Positions 1 through 8,908 of a stretch of DNA of 64,000 bases are shown in pieces. The translations under genes were made by a program, and so were the position numbers. How positions within the stretch are numbered: the stretch's first letter is position 1; the number at the start of each line of letters is the position of its first letter. The DNA comes from Phycisphaerales bacterium (GTDB lineage: Bacteria; Planctomycetota; Phycisphaerae; UBA1845): positions 434,001-498,000 of the forward strand of contig JACKHG010000002.1 in NCBI GenBank assembly GCA_020639115.1, written 5' to 3'. Under the pieces are notes generated by a model, which worked only from the letters and a program-made list of their open reading frames with translations, ran no database searches and had not been told where the DNA came from.

Positions 1-687
1 CAGGAAGGCCAGCGTCGAGAGCGGGTCGGAGCCCGGGGTGTGCGAATTGCGAATGGCGCGCCCGATCGTCACCGGGAGACTCCACTGCGCGGCGAACGCA
101 GCGCCCACGTCCGCGTGGTTGTAGCCGAGCAGTTCGGTTTCCTGCTGATACAGGCGAATGTTGCTGAGCGCCTTGGCACGCCGGACTTCGGCATATCCCT
201 TCGCGTCGCTGCGGTGGAGAACCAGCACGCCCAGATCCTGCAGCAGGCCGACGACGTAGGCTTCCTCCGGGTCCGCGGTGCGCAACTGCCCGGCGAGCAG
301 CTTCGCGGCGGTCGCGCTGGTCAACGAGTAACGCCAGAACCGCGCGTAGTCGAAGTCCATGCCGCCCGCCGGCTGCTCGAAGGAGAAAAGGTGCAGCGTC
401 AGTGCCAGCGAGCGGATCTGGCGCATGCCGATGTGCGCGCACGCGCGCGGAATCGTCGTGATCGCGTTTCCGCGGTAGTTCTCCGCGGAGTTCGCCATGC
501 TCAGTACGCGTGCGGCGAGCTTGGGATCGGTCGCGACGATCTCCGCGATCTGGTCGACGGTCGCATCGCGGTTTCCACCCAGTCGCAGCAGGCGCACGGT
601 GGCCGCCGGCATCGTCGGCAGGTCAGCGGATGCGACCAGGGACTGCAGATCGAGGGTCGGCAGTTTCGGACAGGTCTGGGTTCTCAT
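1..687 (-). CDS. HDOD-domain signalling protein, 3' part beyond window
   Basis: The 229 visible codons form an HDOD domain, a non-enzymatic relative of the HD phosphohydrolases that serves as a scaffold in bacterial signalling and motility regulation. The domain starts close to the N-terminus, with LPTMP at 23-27, TDPKLAARVLSMANSA at 53-68 and WRYSLTSATAAK at 118-129. The position of the HD doublet reads QD (150-151, in GLLQDLGVLVLH), as expected for an HDOD rather than a catalytic HD protein. NHADVGAAFAAQW follows at about 190. The reading frame is open to base 1, so the last part of the protein is missing. The ATG at 685-687 is the only good start; no strong ribosome binding site is visible before it. 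The gene is divergent from the lipoprotein gene at 1080. Confidence 0.85.
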   Translation of the reverse strand, partial: MRTQTCPKLPTLDLQSLVASADLPTMPAATVRLLRLGGNRDATVDQIAEIVATDPKLAARVLSMANSAENYRGNAITTIPRACAHIGMRQIRSLALTLHLFSFEQPAGGMDFDYARFWRYSLTSATAAKLLAGQLRTADPEEAYVVGLLQDLGVLVLHRSDAKGYAEVRRAKALSNIRLYQQETELLGYNHADVGAAFAAQWSLPVTIGRAIRNSHTPGSDPLSTLAFL

Positions 688-1079
688 GGCACGCGCGCTC
701 CCACACAGCCACCGCGTCCTCGGCGCGGACCGGGCAGCCGTTCAAGGGCTACGTCGGCTGAAACGGGTGTCGGGTTGAAGCGAGGCTGATGAGCGGGCGC
801 GCGGACCCGCGCACCTCGGAGTTATCGGCAACGTGATTTTCGGAAAACTGCACAACCTGGGATAGGGCAGATCGGTCTTCGCTCACGCGATCGGGGCACA
901 TCGGGAATATCGGCAATCTGGAACGGTTTTGCCGCAGGCGCTGCGTGTGCCGCGCCTCGGTCTGCAGTGCTTTCTTTCCAAGACCCGGGCACTATCATGG
1001 CGGGCTGTGACGGCGCAGCGTTCGCGGCCACGCTTTTCGCGATCCGTTCCATGAAACCCTACCAGAAGGAGGAATCGAA
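688..1079. other. 392-bp divergent intergenic region
   Basis: This stretch separates two divergent genes and must carry both promoters. A possible -10 (TATCAT, 993-998) faces the lipoprotein gene but has only a weak -35. No RNA gene, repeat or short ORF with a ribosome binding site was seen. Confidence 0.5.
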
Positions 1080-1649
1080 ATGACCAGTCTGAAGAGAACG
1101 TGCGTCCTGTTGTGCGCCCTCGGGGCCGTCGGCCTGGTCGGCTGCGGGCCGAAGATGGACAAGGATGCGATGCAGAGCATGAAGCCGGAGCGACCGGCGC
1201 AGTTGACCATGCTCGATCGCTTCGTGGGCGAGTGGAAGGGCACCGGCGAGATGACGATGGCCGGCTCGGACGAGGTGATGCACTCCACCGGCACGAGCAA
1301 GATGAGCTGGGGGCTCGACAAGATGGTGCTCATCGAAAACAGCGAATACAAGATGGGCGACGACACGATGATGGGCATGGGCACGTGGACCTGGGACAAG
1401 AAGCACAACCGCTTCCACACCACGTGGGTCGACTCCTGGGGCAGTTACGGCTCCGGCTACGCGAAGTACAACGATGACAAGGATTGCTGGACCATGCGCG
1501 GCACGTCGACCGGGTGCATGGGCACGACCACCGGCAAGGGCACGATGAAGTTCCTGGACAACAACACGATGGAGTGGACCTGGAGCGAGTACTGCTGCCT
1601 GGGCCTCATGAAGGTCATGGAGATGAAGGGCACGTCGACGCGCCAGTAG
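1080..1649 (+). CDS. DUF1579-type lipoprotein
   Basis: The 189-residue product starts with a lipoprotein signal: basic MTSLKR, a hydrophobic core and the lipobox LVGC with Cys22, so it is probably anchored in a membrane by a lipid. The mature part carries the DUF1579 pattern, LDRFVGEWKGTGEM near 45-58, followed by many Met, Trp and Gly residues and a beta-rich layout resembling lipocalin-like folds (TWTWDKK, CWTMRG, MEWTWSEY). DUF1579 proteins are common in planctomycetes and have no firmly known function; binding of a small ligand is a guess. The start is supported by AGGAGG at about 1068-1073, correctly spaced before the ATG. A hairpin at 1689-1723 closes the transcript, so the gene is probably monocistronic. 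Confidence 0.85.
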   Translation: MTSLKRTCVLLCALGAVGLVGCGPKMDKDAMQSMKPERPAQLTMLDRFVGEWKGTGEMTMAGSDEVMHSTGTSKMSWGLDKMVLIENSEYKMGDDTMMGMGTWTWDKKHNRFHTTWVDSWGSYGSGYAKYNDDKDCWTMRGTSTGCMGTTTGKGTMKFLDNNTMEWTWSEYCCLGLMKVMEMKGTSTRQ

Positions 1650-1688
1650 GTCGCTTGTCGGCGGTCCACCTCCTGGTGAATTGCACCA

Positions 1689-1726
1689 CAGCCCGCGGGG
1701 GTCCCGGCGACCCGCGCGGGCTGTTT
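1689..1726 (+). terminator. Hairpin terminator after DUF1579 gene
   Basis: CAGCCCGCG (1689-1697) pairs exactly with CGCGGGCTG (1715-1723) and is followed by a short TTT. The T-tract is weak, so termination may be partial. Confidence 0.6.
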
Positions 1727-1759
1727 CATGCCTGCCCCCCTTGCCGTGGCGTTCCGGAC

Positions 1760-1789
1760 TTGATCCAGACCGACATGGCGCACTACAGT
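1760..1789 (+). promoter_or_regulatory. Sigma-70-type promoter for the J-domain gene
   Basis: TTGATC (1760-1765), an 18-bp spacer and TACAGT (1784-1789) lie upstream of the GTG start at 1858. The predicted leader is about 60 nt. Confidence 0.45.
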
Positions 1790-1857
1790 CCGAGGCTCGC
1801 CCGGGTTGGCATTCCCGGCGAGCGGATCTGTTGAGCTGAAGTGAGCGAGCGCTGCGG

Positions 1858-2421
1858 GTGACGATCGACGAGGCCATTGCGCTGATGGGTACTTCCGCGG
1901 TGGAGAGCCGCGCGCGGCTCAAAGTGCGCTATCGGCGGCTCGCGGTGCTGCACCATCCCGATCGCAACGGCAACAGCCCGGCGAGCTACGCTGCGTTCAC
2001 CCGCATCAACCACGCATACCACTTGCTCGATCAACTGCTCGCCCGGCAGGACGGCGGCGTGCTGGGCATGTGCACGGGCTGTGGCGAACGGCCGGCGCGG
2101 GCCCGCGGACTCGATCGCAACCCGTACTGTCGTGACTGCTTGGTCTACGCGGGCGGCCGGCGCCTGCTGCCCGCGCCGCCGACGGTGATCGCAAGTTGCG
2201 CCTTTGCCGCGGTGGCCGAGGGGGTTGCGCTGCTGGCACTCGTTGTTTTCCTCATCTCGGGGGCTCCGCGCTACGGTGTGGCAGCGCTGGTGTTCGCCGG
2301 TGCCGGTATCGTCTCGCTGGCCATCAGTGCCGTCCTTATCGGCCGGGTCGCGCCGAAGCACGTGCTGGCGCGGTCGCCGCGCCGCATGCCGGTCGGCGGC
2401 AGCCGCCGGCCCGTGGCATGA
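1858..2421 (+). CDS. J-domain, zinc-ribbon-like membrane protein
   Basis: The 187-residue product has three parts. Residues 1-62 form a DnaJ-like J domain with the HPD motif at 33-35 (LHHPDRNGN) and the following helix (YAAFTRINHAYHLLDQL); J domains stimulate DnaK-type ATPases. Residues 72-94 hold two CxxC pairs (CTGC, CRDC), probably one zinc site. Residues 111-134 and 140-163 are two membrane helices, so the J domain would tether DnaK to the membrane. The G/F region and the substrate domain of DnaJ are absent, which makes this a specialised co-chaperone rather than DnaJ itself. GTG at 1858 is the best start. The gene ends 31 bp before the acyltransferase gene, which has its own -10 element. 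Confidence 0.8.
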   Translation: MTIDEAIALMGTSAVESRARLKVRYRRLAVLHHPDRNGNSPASYAAFTRINHAYHLLDQLLARQDGGVLGMCTGCGERPARARGLDRNPYCRDCLVYAGGRRLLPAPPTVIASCAFAAVAEGVALLALVVFLISGAPRYGVAALVFAGAGIVSLAISAVLIGRVAPKHVLARSPRRMPVGGSRRPVA

Positions 2422-2436
2422 TCGCCGCCGGGCCGC

Positions 2437-2442
2437 TATATT
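2437..2442 (+). promoter_or_regulatory. -10 element giving a near-leaderless acyltransferase mRNA
   Basis: TATATT ends 10 nt before the ATG at 2453. A transcript started here would carry a 5' leader of only about 3-4 nt, and no ribosome binding site is visible. Confidence 0.45.
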
Positions 2443-2452
2443 GCCTGCCCGC

Positions 2453-3409
2453 ATGAGTGAATCCAGCGCCGCCATGTCCCCCGCCGCCCCTGCCGAGGCA
2501 CCGCCGCGCCGCGAGCGCCAGTTGGGCTGGTGGCCGCGCACATCGTTCGCCTTCGTCCGTGCGATGCTCCGGGTGCTGTTGGCGGTCTGCGGGTTGCGCG
2601 GGCTCTATCGCATCTGCCGCGGGTTCGGCACGCTCGAGTACCTCATCAACTACAAGCGCCGCAGCCGGGTCCGCGGCATGCTCCGCAAGGTGTTCGGCCG
2701 GGAGATTACCCGGCACGAGCGGCACCGCATGGTGCGCGAGCACTTCATGCGGCAGCGCTGCGACAAGGCGTTTTACCTGATCGCCGACATGCTCGGCACG
2801 GAGCAGATCAAGCGCTGTTTCAACATCGTCAATCGCGAGCTGATGGATGGCGGGCTGGCCCGCGGGCGCGGCGTCTACGTGCTGCTCTGTCACCACGGCG
2901 CCCACCACGTCACCGGTCTGACCATGTCCACGTTGGGATATCGCGTAGGCGGCGTGCGCGATCCGAACGAGGGGCCGCTGCGCACGTACATGCAGTCGCT
3001 GTGGGCGAAGAAGCACCCGGAGCTTACGCCTCCGAAGGTCGTCTACTCCGGCGACTTCGTCCGGGACATCTATCGGCTCTTCAAGGACAACTACGCCTTG
3101 GGCAGCGCGCTGGACGTGTCGCGCGTGCGCGATCCGCGCCTGCGCAGCCTGCCCGTGCAGATCTTCGGCGAGACGCGGCAGTTTCTCACCGGGACGCTGC
3201 AGATCGCTCTGCGCTGCCGGGCGGTCGTGCTGCAGGGGTTCATCGTCTCGCGGGACAACTTCGTCTACCAGCTCGAGTTGCACGGGCCGATGGTGGACCC
3301 CGAGAAGTTCGAAGAGAGCCCGGAGCTGCTCGGCGACATCCTCCAGCGCTACGCCGACAACATCGCCGAGTACGCCCGCCAGTATCCGGACCATATCACC
3401 CGGGTGTAG
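2453..3409 (+). CDS. LpxL/HtrB-like acyltransferase family protein
   Basis: The 318-residue protein resembles the lysophospholipid/lipid A acyltransferase superfamily, which transfers fatty acyl chains at the inner membrane. It has an N-terminal hydrophobic stretch (about 35-52), the core block VYVLLCHHGAHHVTG (141-155), then SGDFVRDIYRLFKDNYALGSALDV and the FGETRQFLTGTLQIALRCRAVVLQGF block, which matches the second conserved block of LpxL. The catalytic H-x4-D/E motif is not clean: the expected acidic residue after CHHG is replaced by His or Val, so activity or mechanism may differ. The frame is open further upstream (to 2204), but that extension overlaps the J-domain gene; ATG 2453 fits the -10 element at 2437. 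No other lipid A gene lies nearby. Confidence 0.75.
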   Translation: MSESSAAMSPAAPAEAPPRRERQLGWWPRTSFAFVRAMLRVLLAVCGLRGLYRICRGFGTLEYLINYKRRSRVRGMLRKVFGREITRHERHRMVREHFMRQRCDKAFYLIADMLGTEQIKRCFNIVNRELMDGGLARGRGVYVLLCHHGAHHVTGLTMSTLGYRVGGVRDPNEGPLRTYMQSLWAKKHPELTPPKVVYSGDFVRDIYRLFKDNYALGSALDVSRVRDPRLRSLPVQIFGETRQFLTGTLQIALRCRAVVLQGFIVSRDNFVYQLELHGPMVDPEKFEESPELLGDILQRYADNIAEYARQYPDHITRV

Positions 3410-3474
3410 GCGTGGGGGCTTGCGGGGCCGGGATTATGCCGGTCCGGACCACGGGGCGGGCGGATCGGGTGGAT

Positions 3475-3502
3475 TTGCCTGAGTCCCGGAATCGGCTATA
3501 CT
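3475..3502 (+). promoter_or_regulatory. Promoter of tRNA-Ala
   Basis: TTGCCT (3475-3480), 16 bp, TATACT (3497-3502). Transcription would begin about 7 nt before the mature tRNA. Confidence 0.7.
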
Positions 3503-3515
3503 GAAGCCAGCAACC

Positions 3516-3588
<73 letters not shown>

Positions 3589-4367
3589 GTCTCCTCATCG
3601 CGGCCCACTCAGATCCCCCCAGGCCGGCGCAGCGGAGATTCCACCCATTCGGTGCCGTTCGTTTCGACGTGTGGTTGCGCGCGCAGGCGCGAGGTGTCAA
3701 CGGCCTCGGGTGCCGGCGCGGGGCGCGTCGGCTTGCCCCTGCGTTGGGTGGATCGTGTCACCCGGGCGAATGCCGGATGTCCTTCGGCGTCGCGTCCTGT
3801 TGTCCACGGGTTGGCTTGCTGCCGCCCCATGGCGGGTGCGCTGCCGGAGTGTGGCGATAGCGGCTGAACAGCGCAGATGCGCTCTTGCTCTCTGGGATTT
3901 TCCTACCGGGGTAGGTCGCGGGGTGAGCGGCATGGCCCGTTATTGGGGGCGTCCGATATTGCCGGCGCCGTGATCTGGCCACTCTCCGCGGGTTGCTGGT
4001 GGGTTTCGGCGTCGGGCAACTTTGATGCCGAAGTCGCCGGCGTACTGCGGATTCGGAGGGGTGGGCCGAGTAGATATCCGTAGTCGAGCGGTCTTCATCC
4101 TGCCAGGAGGCACCGAATCTGCGGTTTTGGCAGCGCGGGCGGGGCAATTGGAGCCCGCGAATAGCCAGACGGCGCTTCAATTCGGCGGAATGCGCGGTTA
4201 AAGTCAAAGGGTGGATTCGGTGATGAGGGTGCGTCGTCGCAATCAAGTCTGTCAGCTCCTGTTGTTACGCGACGGCGGGTGCGTTGTGGGCAGTTCGCAA
4301 TCGGGGCGTGCCGCATGAGTTGGGCTCGAGTACTGGAAACGTAACCATGCGCATGGAGTATCGTCGT
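3589..4367. other. About 780 bp without a recognisable gene
   Basis: The stretch between tRNA-Ala and the prepilin gene contains several open frames on both strands, but none has a ribosome binding site, a family motif or planctomycete-like codon use. No terminator, repeat or RNA gene was recognised. The 3' end must hold the prepilin promoter, which I could not place. Confidence 0.5.
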
Positions 4368-5363
4368 ATGTTTCAGGGATCACGCAGATTCTCGCCACGT
4401 AGCCGTGCATTCACTCTCGTCGAGTTGCTCGTGGTGATTTCGATCATCGCACTGCTCATCGCCATTCTCATCCCCTCGCTTTCCAAGGCACGCAAGCAGG
4501 CGAAGAAGGTCATCTGCCAGACGAACATGCGCAGTCTGTCGCAGGGGGCATTCACGTACACCGTTGAGTGGGGCGTTTATCCGCCGAGCATCTCCAACTT
4601 CGCCGACTCGACCAACGGGACGGTCCGGGCGAAGCGGACGCAGGGGGGCATCGACTGGCTTGGCATCGGCGATCAGCAGCAGGGCATCCCATTTAAGGAG
4701 GGGCTACCGGACGACCCGCAAACCGGGAATCCCAAGGGCTTCACGGCGTCACCCAAGTTCGGCGTGCTTTTCCCGCTGGTCAAGGATCCGAAGGCCTATC
4801 TGTGCGCGGACGACCGGCCGGGCGAACTCCAGCCCAATACCGTTCTGGGCGGTGGCGGCAATGGGAAATTCAGCTACACGATCTTCTCGAACCTCGGATT
4901 GCGATCGCCCGAGAAGATCCCCTCGCGGCGCCAGGAGCTCAGTGGAGGTGGGCGGTCCGGACCGCGCCTCGGCGACTTGCTGCCCAAGCGCGCGCTCGCG
5001 GCTGTCCCGCTCTTCGTGGAGGAGCATCCCGACGGCATCAACAACAAGTCGGCCAGCGGGCACATTGAAGGCAATTTCAACTTTGGCACGGACTACGTCG
5101 TGTCGCGTCACCCGCCGTTCAACAAGCGCCGGGGGATTCGCCCGGGCTCGTCCGATGTCTCCTCGTTCGAGCAGGGCGTGTCAAACATCGGCTTCGCCGA
5201 TGGGCATGTTGCCGGCATAGCCGTGAACTTCGGCTTTACCAGCTCGCACGTGCGGCCGACGTCTGCCGGGGGCCAGGGGTATACGGACGACATCCCGTAC
5301 ACGGCCGAAGGCCTGCTGTATTACTACGGGATCGAATATGACGTTGAGACCGTCGATCAATAG
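4368..5363 (+). CDS. Prepilin-type N-terminal methylation protein (type II pseudopilin-like)
   Basis: The protein has a short basic leader ending at RSRA, followed by FTLVELLVVISIIALLIAIL, the class III signal and hydrophobic stem of type IV pilins and type II secretion pseudopilins. The residue before the Phe is Ala rather than Gly, a variant frequent in planctomycetes. The C-terminus carries NIGFADGHVAG, typical of the large planctomycete family of such proteins. They are cleaved and methylated by a PilD-type peptidase and inserted in the inner membrane; their individual roles are mostly unknown. I chose ATG 4368 because GGAG (4355-4358) is well spaced before it, giving 331 residues; ATG 4347 and 4353 are in-frame alternatives. 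The dockerin-tailed gene follows after 68 bp and may be cotranscribed. Confidence 0.85.
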   Translation: MFQGSRRFSPRSRAFTLVELLVVISIIALLIAILIPSLSKARKQAKKVICQTNMRSLSQGAFTYTVEWGVYPPSISNFADSTNGTVRAKRTQGGIDWLGIGDQQQGIPFKEGLPDDPQTGNPKGFTASPKFGVLFPLVKDPKAYLCADDRPGELQPNTVLGGGGNGKFSYTIFSNLGLRSPEKIPSRRQELSGGGRSGPRLGDLLPKRALAAVPLFVEEHPDGINNKSASGHIEGNFNFGTDYVVSRHPPFNKRRGIRPGSSDVSSFEQGVSNIGFADGHVAGIAVNFGFTSSHVRPTSAGGQGYTDDIPYTAEGLLYYYGIEYDVETVDQ

Positions 5364-5431
5364 ACACGCGGGCCGTGCTGCCTTCGTTGGCGGTCAGGCC
5401 CGTGCGCCCCAGGGAAATCGGAGGAAAGAAG

Positions 5432-8400
5432 ATGACGACCCTAAGAGCTTTGCTTGCCACGGCTGTCGTAGGCCTCTTCGTAGCGGCGGCCCAGGCCCAG
5501 TTCATCGAGTCCATCACCGGCTTTGAAACCAATCGAGAGGGTGATCCCCTCGTGTTTCAACCTAGCTCGTTCGGTGATCTGCGTGTCGTGATGTTCCAGG
5601 ACCCGCAGGAGGCTGACGTCACCGCCGACAATATCGTGTCGGACACCAGTCCGCAGGCCGATACCAGTGGCTTTCTGCCGGCCACCGAAGAGTCGTTCGT
5701 GTCCAACTTCACGGGCGACGGCTTCAACGGCGCGGGTGGGTCGGACCAGTCCCTCGACATCCGCTTCCAGTGGGCCAACACGAACGGCACCCGCTGGTGT
5801 CTGGTCGAGACCTTCCAGTCGCCCTTGTACGGTGATCCTGCGATCCATCTGGCGGGCAAGGTGCACATGAAGGTCAATTTCCCGATCTTCTCGTCCGAGT
5901 TCCCGGCGCTGAACTACACCGACCGGGTCGGCGTCGCGTTGCTCGTCCGCGAGACCGGCAACAACGTCCCGCAGGGCTTCCGGGACAGCGGCGACGGCGC
6001 CCTCGAATTCGTCGGCGTCTCGACGGTCGGGTTCGCGGACACAGCCAATCCAGTTCCGGTTCCGACAACGTACATCAATGGTCCGACCACCAGCGGTGAT
6101 CAGGGGTGGATCAGCCTCGACTTCGATCTCTCGACCGCCAACGTGGTGGGCTGGACCTTTGAGGGCGGCAACGGCGTGCTCGACGCCACCACCAATGGCG
6201 ACATGGTCAACCGCGGCGTTCTTGCGGGCCTGGTGCTGACGGTCGATCCCACCGACGCCGGGGCGAGCGCCTCGAACTACGTCGAGTTCCTGGTGGATGA
6301 CGTGTCGTTCGAAGCGCCAGTCAACGACCCCGCGTACCCGCCGTCGGTCGCGTCGCCGGTCTCCCAGGGGCAGTCTTCCGTCCGCGTGAAGGACGTCCTT
6401 TCCTCCGCGAGCAACGTGTCGCTGGAGATTGACCGGGCGCCTGCGTCGGGCCCGTTTGCCGCAGACGAAACGTACAACGTGAATCCCTCTGGTGCGCTCT
6501 TTGTGGATATCGCCGTCCCGACGCTGAACATCGGCGACCGCCTGCGTGCCCGGCAGACGAACCCGTCCGGCACGAGCACCTACTCGCTGGTGCTGGAGGT
6601 CAACCCGCCGGCGGCGTTCACCTTCACGGTGGCGATCGACGAGGATGGCAACAACGGTGTCGCGCCCGCTGACTTCGAGTTCGTCGGCGCCGCCTCCAAG
6701 ATCGGCGGGGCCCCGCAGGGCAAGCCGGTCTTCGCTCAGACCGGCATGTGGCAGAACGTGGAGATTTCGCTGCTGCCCGGCGATGAGCCCGTGCTCGACT
6801 TCGCCGGCGGCAACGGTCTGCTTCAGCCGGACGGTGGCCTTTACGACATCGACTCGATCTGGTTCTCGATCGATCCGACCGTGCCTGATGCGGGTCCGTT
6901 CGACGTCTTCGTGGACCACGTCTACTACGTCGATGCCAGCGATAACGAGGTTCTGATCAGCGACGTCGAAAACGGCAACCCGTTCCCGCTGTTCCGCGGG
7001 CAGACCACGTCCACGAACGGCGTCACCGTCGTGTCATCGCTCGCCAGTTTCGACGGGTCCCTGTCGACCCATATCACCTGGACCTGGCCCGATAGCGCGA
7101 CGTCAAACACGACGTCACTGTATCGGCCGAACGTCGCCTTCCCGGACAGCGCCAAGGCCGTCGGCTTCTGGATGTACGTGCCCGAGGTGAGTACGAACGG
7201 CATCCCGGCTCCGACGGTTGCCGGCCCGATCGTGGGTGACGTGGACGGCGTCGTGGTCAACTTCAACACGACGGGCGTCACCTCCGCTGAGCTGTTCCTC
7301 AACGGCGCCTCGGTCGGCGTGATCAACACGACCGGCGTCAGTTCCGTTACGTTTGATACGTCGGCCGTGACATCCGCAGTGGGCGATCAGTTTGCAGCGA
7401 CCGTTACGACGGCCGACGGCACCAGCGATCTGTCCACGCCGCGCGGCGTGACCCTGCCCTCGGCCCCGAGCATCCTGCCGCCGGTGCGGTCCGTGGACAC
7501 GACCGTGACGGTGAACGGCCTGTTTACCGCGCCGTTCTCGACGGCATCGCTGGTCTCCGTCTTCGATACCAATGGTGTTCTGCTCGGATCGACGGCGCCG
7601 GCAGGCAACAGCGCGGTTGTGCCGCTCTCGGTGGTTCTGGCGCCCAGCGACATGATTTATGCGACGCAGACGGTCAATGGCCTGGACAGCCCGGCCTCGC
7701 CGTCGATCACGGTCATTCAGCCGAGTTCGTCCTGCGTGGTGAGCTGGTCCGCAGACTTCGAGACGGACACGACGGCCGACTGGACCGTCAATACCGGGCC
7801 GACCGACAGCGCGGCCAACTTCTTCTTCGACTACAGCTCGGTGGGCATTCCGCCGGCCCCGGGCTCCAAGGGCACGACGCACGGCATGAAGCTTCGGTGC
7901 AACCTGACGTCCGGCGTGTTCGGCGGCTTCAGCGTCTCACCGACGGGGCAGGCCTTTACCGGTGATTACAAGCTTGCCTTCGATCTGTGGGCCAACTTCA
8001 ACGGCCCGTTCCCGGGCGGCGGTAGTGGTTCCACCAACCTGTCAGTTGCCGGTGTGCTCACTGCCGGCACGAGCGTGAACTACCCCGGCGTCATCGACAG
8101 CATCTACTTTGGTGCGACCGGTGATGGTGGTTCCAGTGCGGACTGGCGGGCCTACTCCCCCGACGCGGCAGCCAGCTACCAGAACGGTGATCCGGTGTAC
8201 GCCGCGCCCAGCCGGAACAACACGGATCCCTACTACGCTTCGTTCGGAAGCGTCGAGGCGCCTGCGGATCAGTTGACGCTGTTCCCGCAGCAGACCGGCG
8301 TCACCAATCCGGGCAGCGCCGGCATGGCCTGGCACCTGGTGGAGATCAACAAGGCCGGCAACTTCGTGACCTGGCAGGTTGACGGCGTGCTCATCGCCAC

Positions 8401-8764
8401 CGTCGACATCACCGGAATGACCCTGGGCGGCGACAACATCCTCTTCGGGCACTCGGACATCAACGGCACGTCGTCGACCGACACCAACGCGCCAGACCTG
8501 CTCTTCACCCTGATCGACAACGTCCGGGTGCTTGTGCCGCAGGATCAGCCGGTTTCGCTGGGTGACTGGGACGGCGACGGCGACAGCGATCTCGACGACT
8601 ACGCGCGGTTCGCCGACTGCCTCGGCGGTCCCGGCGTCGAGCCGGATCCGACGATCAGCGACTGCAGCGGCTCGTGCATCGATACCTTCGATCAGGACGT
8701 CGACGGTGACGTCGACCTCCGCGATTTCCAGGCGCTGACCGACGCCGGCCTCTTCGGCATGTAG
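5432..8764 (+). CDS. Large secreted protein with dockerin-like C-terminus
   Basis: This 1110-residue protein begins with a signal peptide (MTTLRALLATAVVGLFVAAAQA, cleaved before QF). The body is rich in Gly, Ser, Thr, Asp and Val and looks like a string of beta-sandwich domains; I recognise no catalytic motif. The last 65 residues contain GDWDGDGDSDLDDYARFADCL and DQDVDGDVDLRDFQALTDAG, two EF-hand-like calcium loops each followed by a helix, the layout of a type I dockerin. In planctomycetes such tails occur on many secreted proteins, and no cohesin partner is seen here. The start is set by GAGGAAAG (5421-5428) just before ATG 5432. A strong terminator follows. A surface or extracellular structural or binding role is likely but unproven. 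Confidence 0.8.
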   Translation: MTTLRALLATAVVGLFVAAAQAQFIESITGFETNREGDPLVFQPSSFGDLRVVMFQDPQEADVTADNIVSDTSPQADTSGFLPATEESFVSNFTGDGFNGAGGSDQSLDIRFQWANTNGTRWCLVETFQSPLYGDPAIHLAGKVHMKVNFPIFSSEFPALNYTDRVGVALLVRETGNNVPQGFRDSGDGALEFVGVSTVGFADTANPVPVPTTYINGPTTSGDQGWISLDFDLSTANVVGWTFEGGNGVLDATTNGDMVNRGVLAGLVLTVDPTDAGASASNYVEFLVDDVSFEAPVNDPAYPPSVASPVSQGQSSVRVKDVLSSASNVSLEIDRAPASGPFAADETYNVNPSGALFVDIAVPTLNIGDRLRARQTNPSGTSTYSLVLEVNPPAAFTFTVAIDEDGNNGVAPADFEFVGAASKIGGAPQGKPVFAQTGMWQNVEISLLPGDEPVLDFAGGNGLLQPDGGLYDIDSIWFSIDPTVPDAGPFDVFVDHVYYVDASDNEVLISDVENGNPFPLFRGQTTSTNGVTVVSSLASFDGSLSTHITWTWPDSATSNTTSLYRPNVAFPDSAKAVGFWMYVPEVSTNGIPAPTVAGPIVGDVDGVVVNFNTTGVTSAELFLNGASVGVINTTGVSSVTFDTSAVTSAVGDQFAATVTTADGTSDLSTPRGVTLPSAPSILPPVRSVDTTVTVNGLFTAPFSTASLVSVFDTNGVLLGSTAPAGNSAVVPLSVVLAPSDMIYATQTVNGLDSPASPSITVIQPSSSCVVSWSADFETDTTADWTVNTGPTDSAANFFFDYSSVGIPPAPGSKGTTHGMKLRCNLTSGVFGGFSVSPTGQAFTGDYKLAFDLWANFNGPFPGGGSGSTNLSVAGVLTAGTSVNYPGVIDSIYFGATGDGGSSADWRAYSPDAAASYQNGDPVYAAPSRNNTDPYYASFGSVEAPADQLTLFPQQTGVTNPGSAGMAWHLVEINKAGNFVTWQVDGVLIATVDITGMTLGGDNILFGHSDINGTSSTDTNAPDLLFTLIDNVRVLVPQDQPVSLGDWDGDGDSDLDDYARFADCLGGPGVEPDPTISDCSGSCIDTFDQDVDGDVDLRDFQALTDAGLFGM

Positions 8765-8806
8765 ACGGCGCACAACCGGCAACGTGCCGGATACTCGTAA
8801 CCTACT

Positions 8807-8839
8807 GGGCCGCTCCCGCGGGAGCGGCCCTTTCTTTTT
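8807..8839 (+). terminator. Rho-independent terminator
   Basis: A 24-nt perfect palindrome (8807-8830, arms GGGCCGCTCCCG) is followed by TTTCTTTTT. Confidence 0.92.
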
Positions 8840-8891
8840 GTCCGCGGTCGGTCCGGACCGTGTCGTGCTGTTCGGACGTCCGCTTCACCGG

Positions 8892-8897
8892 TAGAAT
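8892..8897 (+). promoter_or_regulatory. -10 element just upstream of the spermidine-synthase-like gene
   Basis: TAGAAT ends 11 nt before ATG 8909, predicting a 5' leader of about 5 nt. There is no ribosome binding site. Confidence 0.45.
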
Positions 8898-8908
8898 TCC
8901 CGCTCACC

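Noticed and set aside
40..789. 249-residue plus-strand ORF
   Set aside because: It is antisense to the HDOD gene, is Arg-rich without motifs and has no ribosome binding site.
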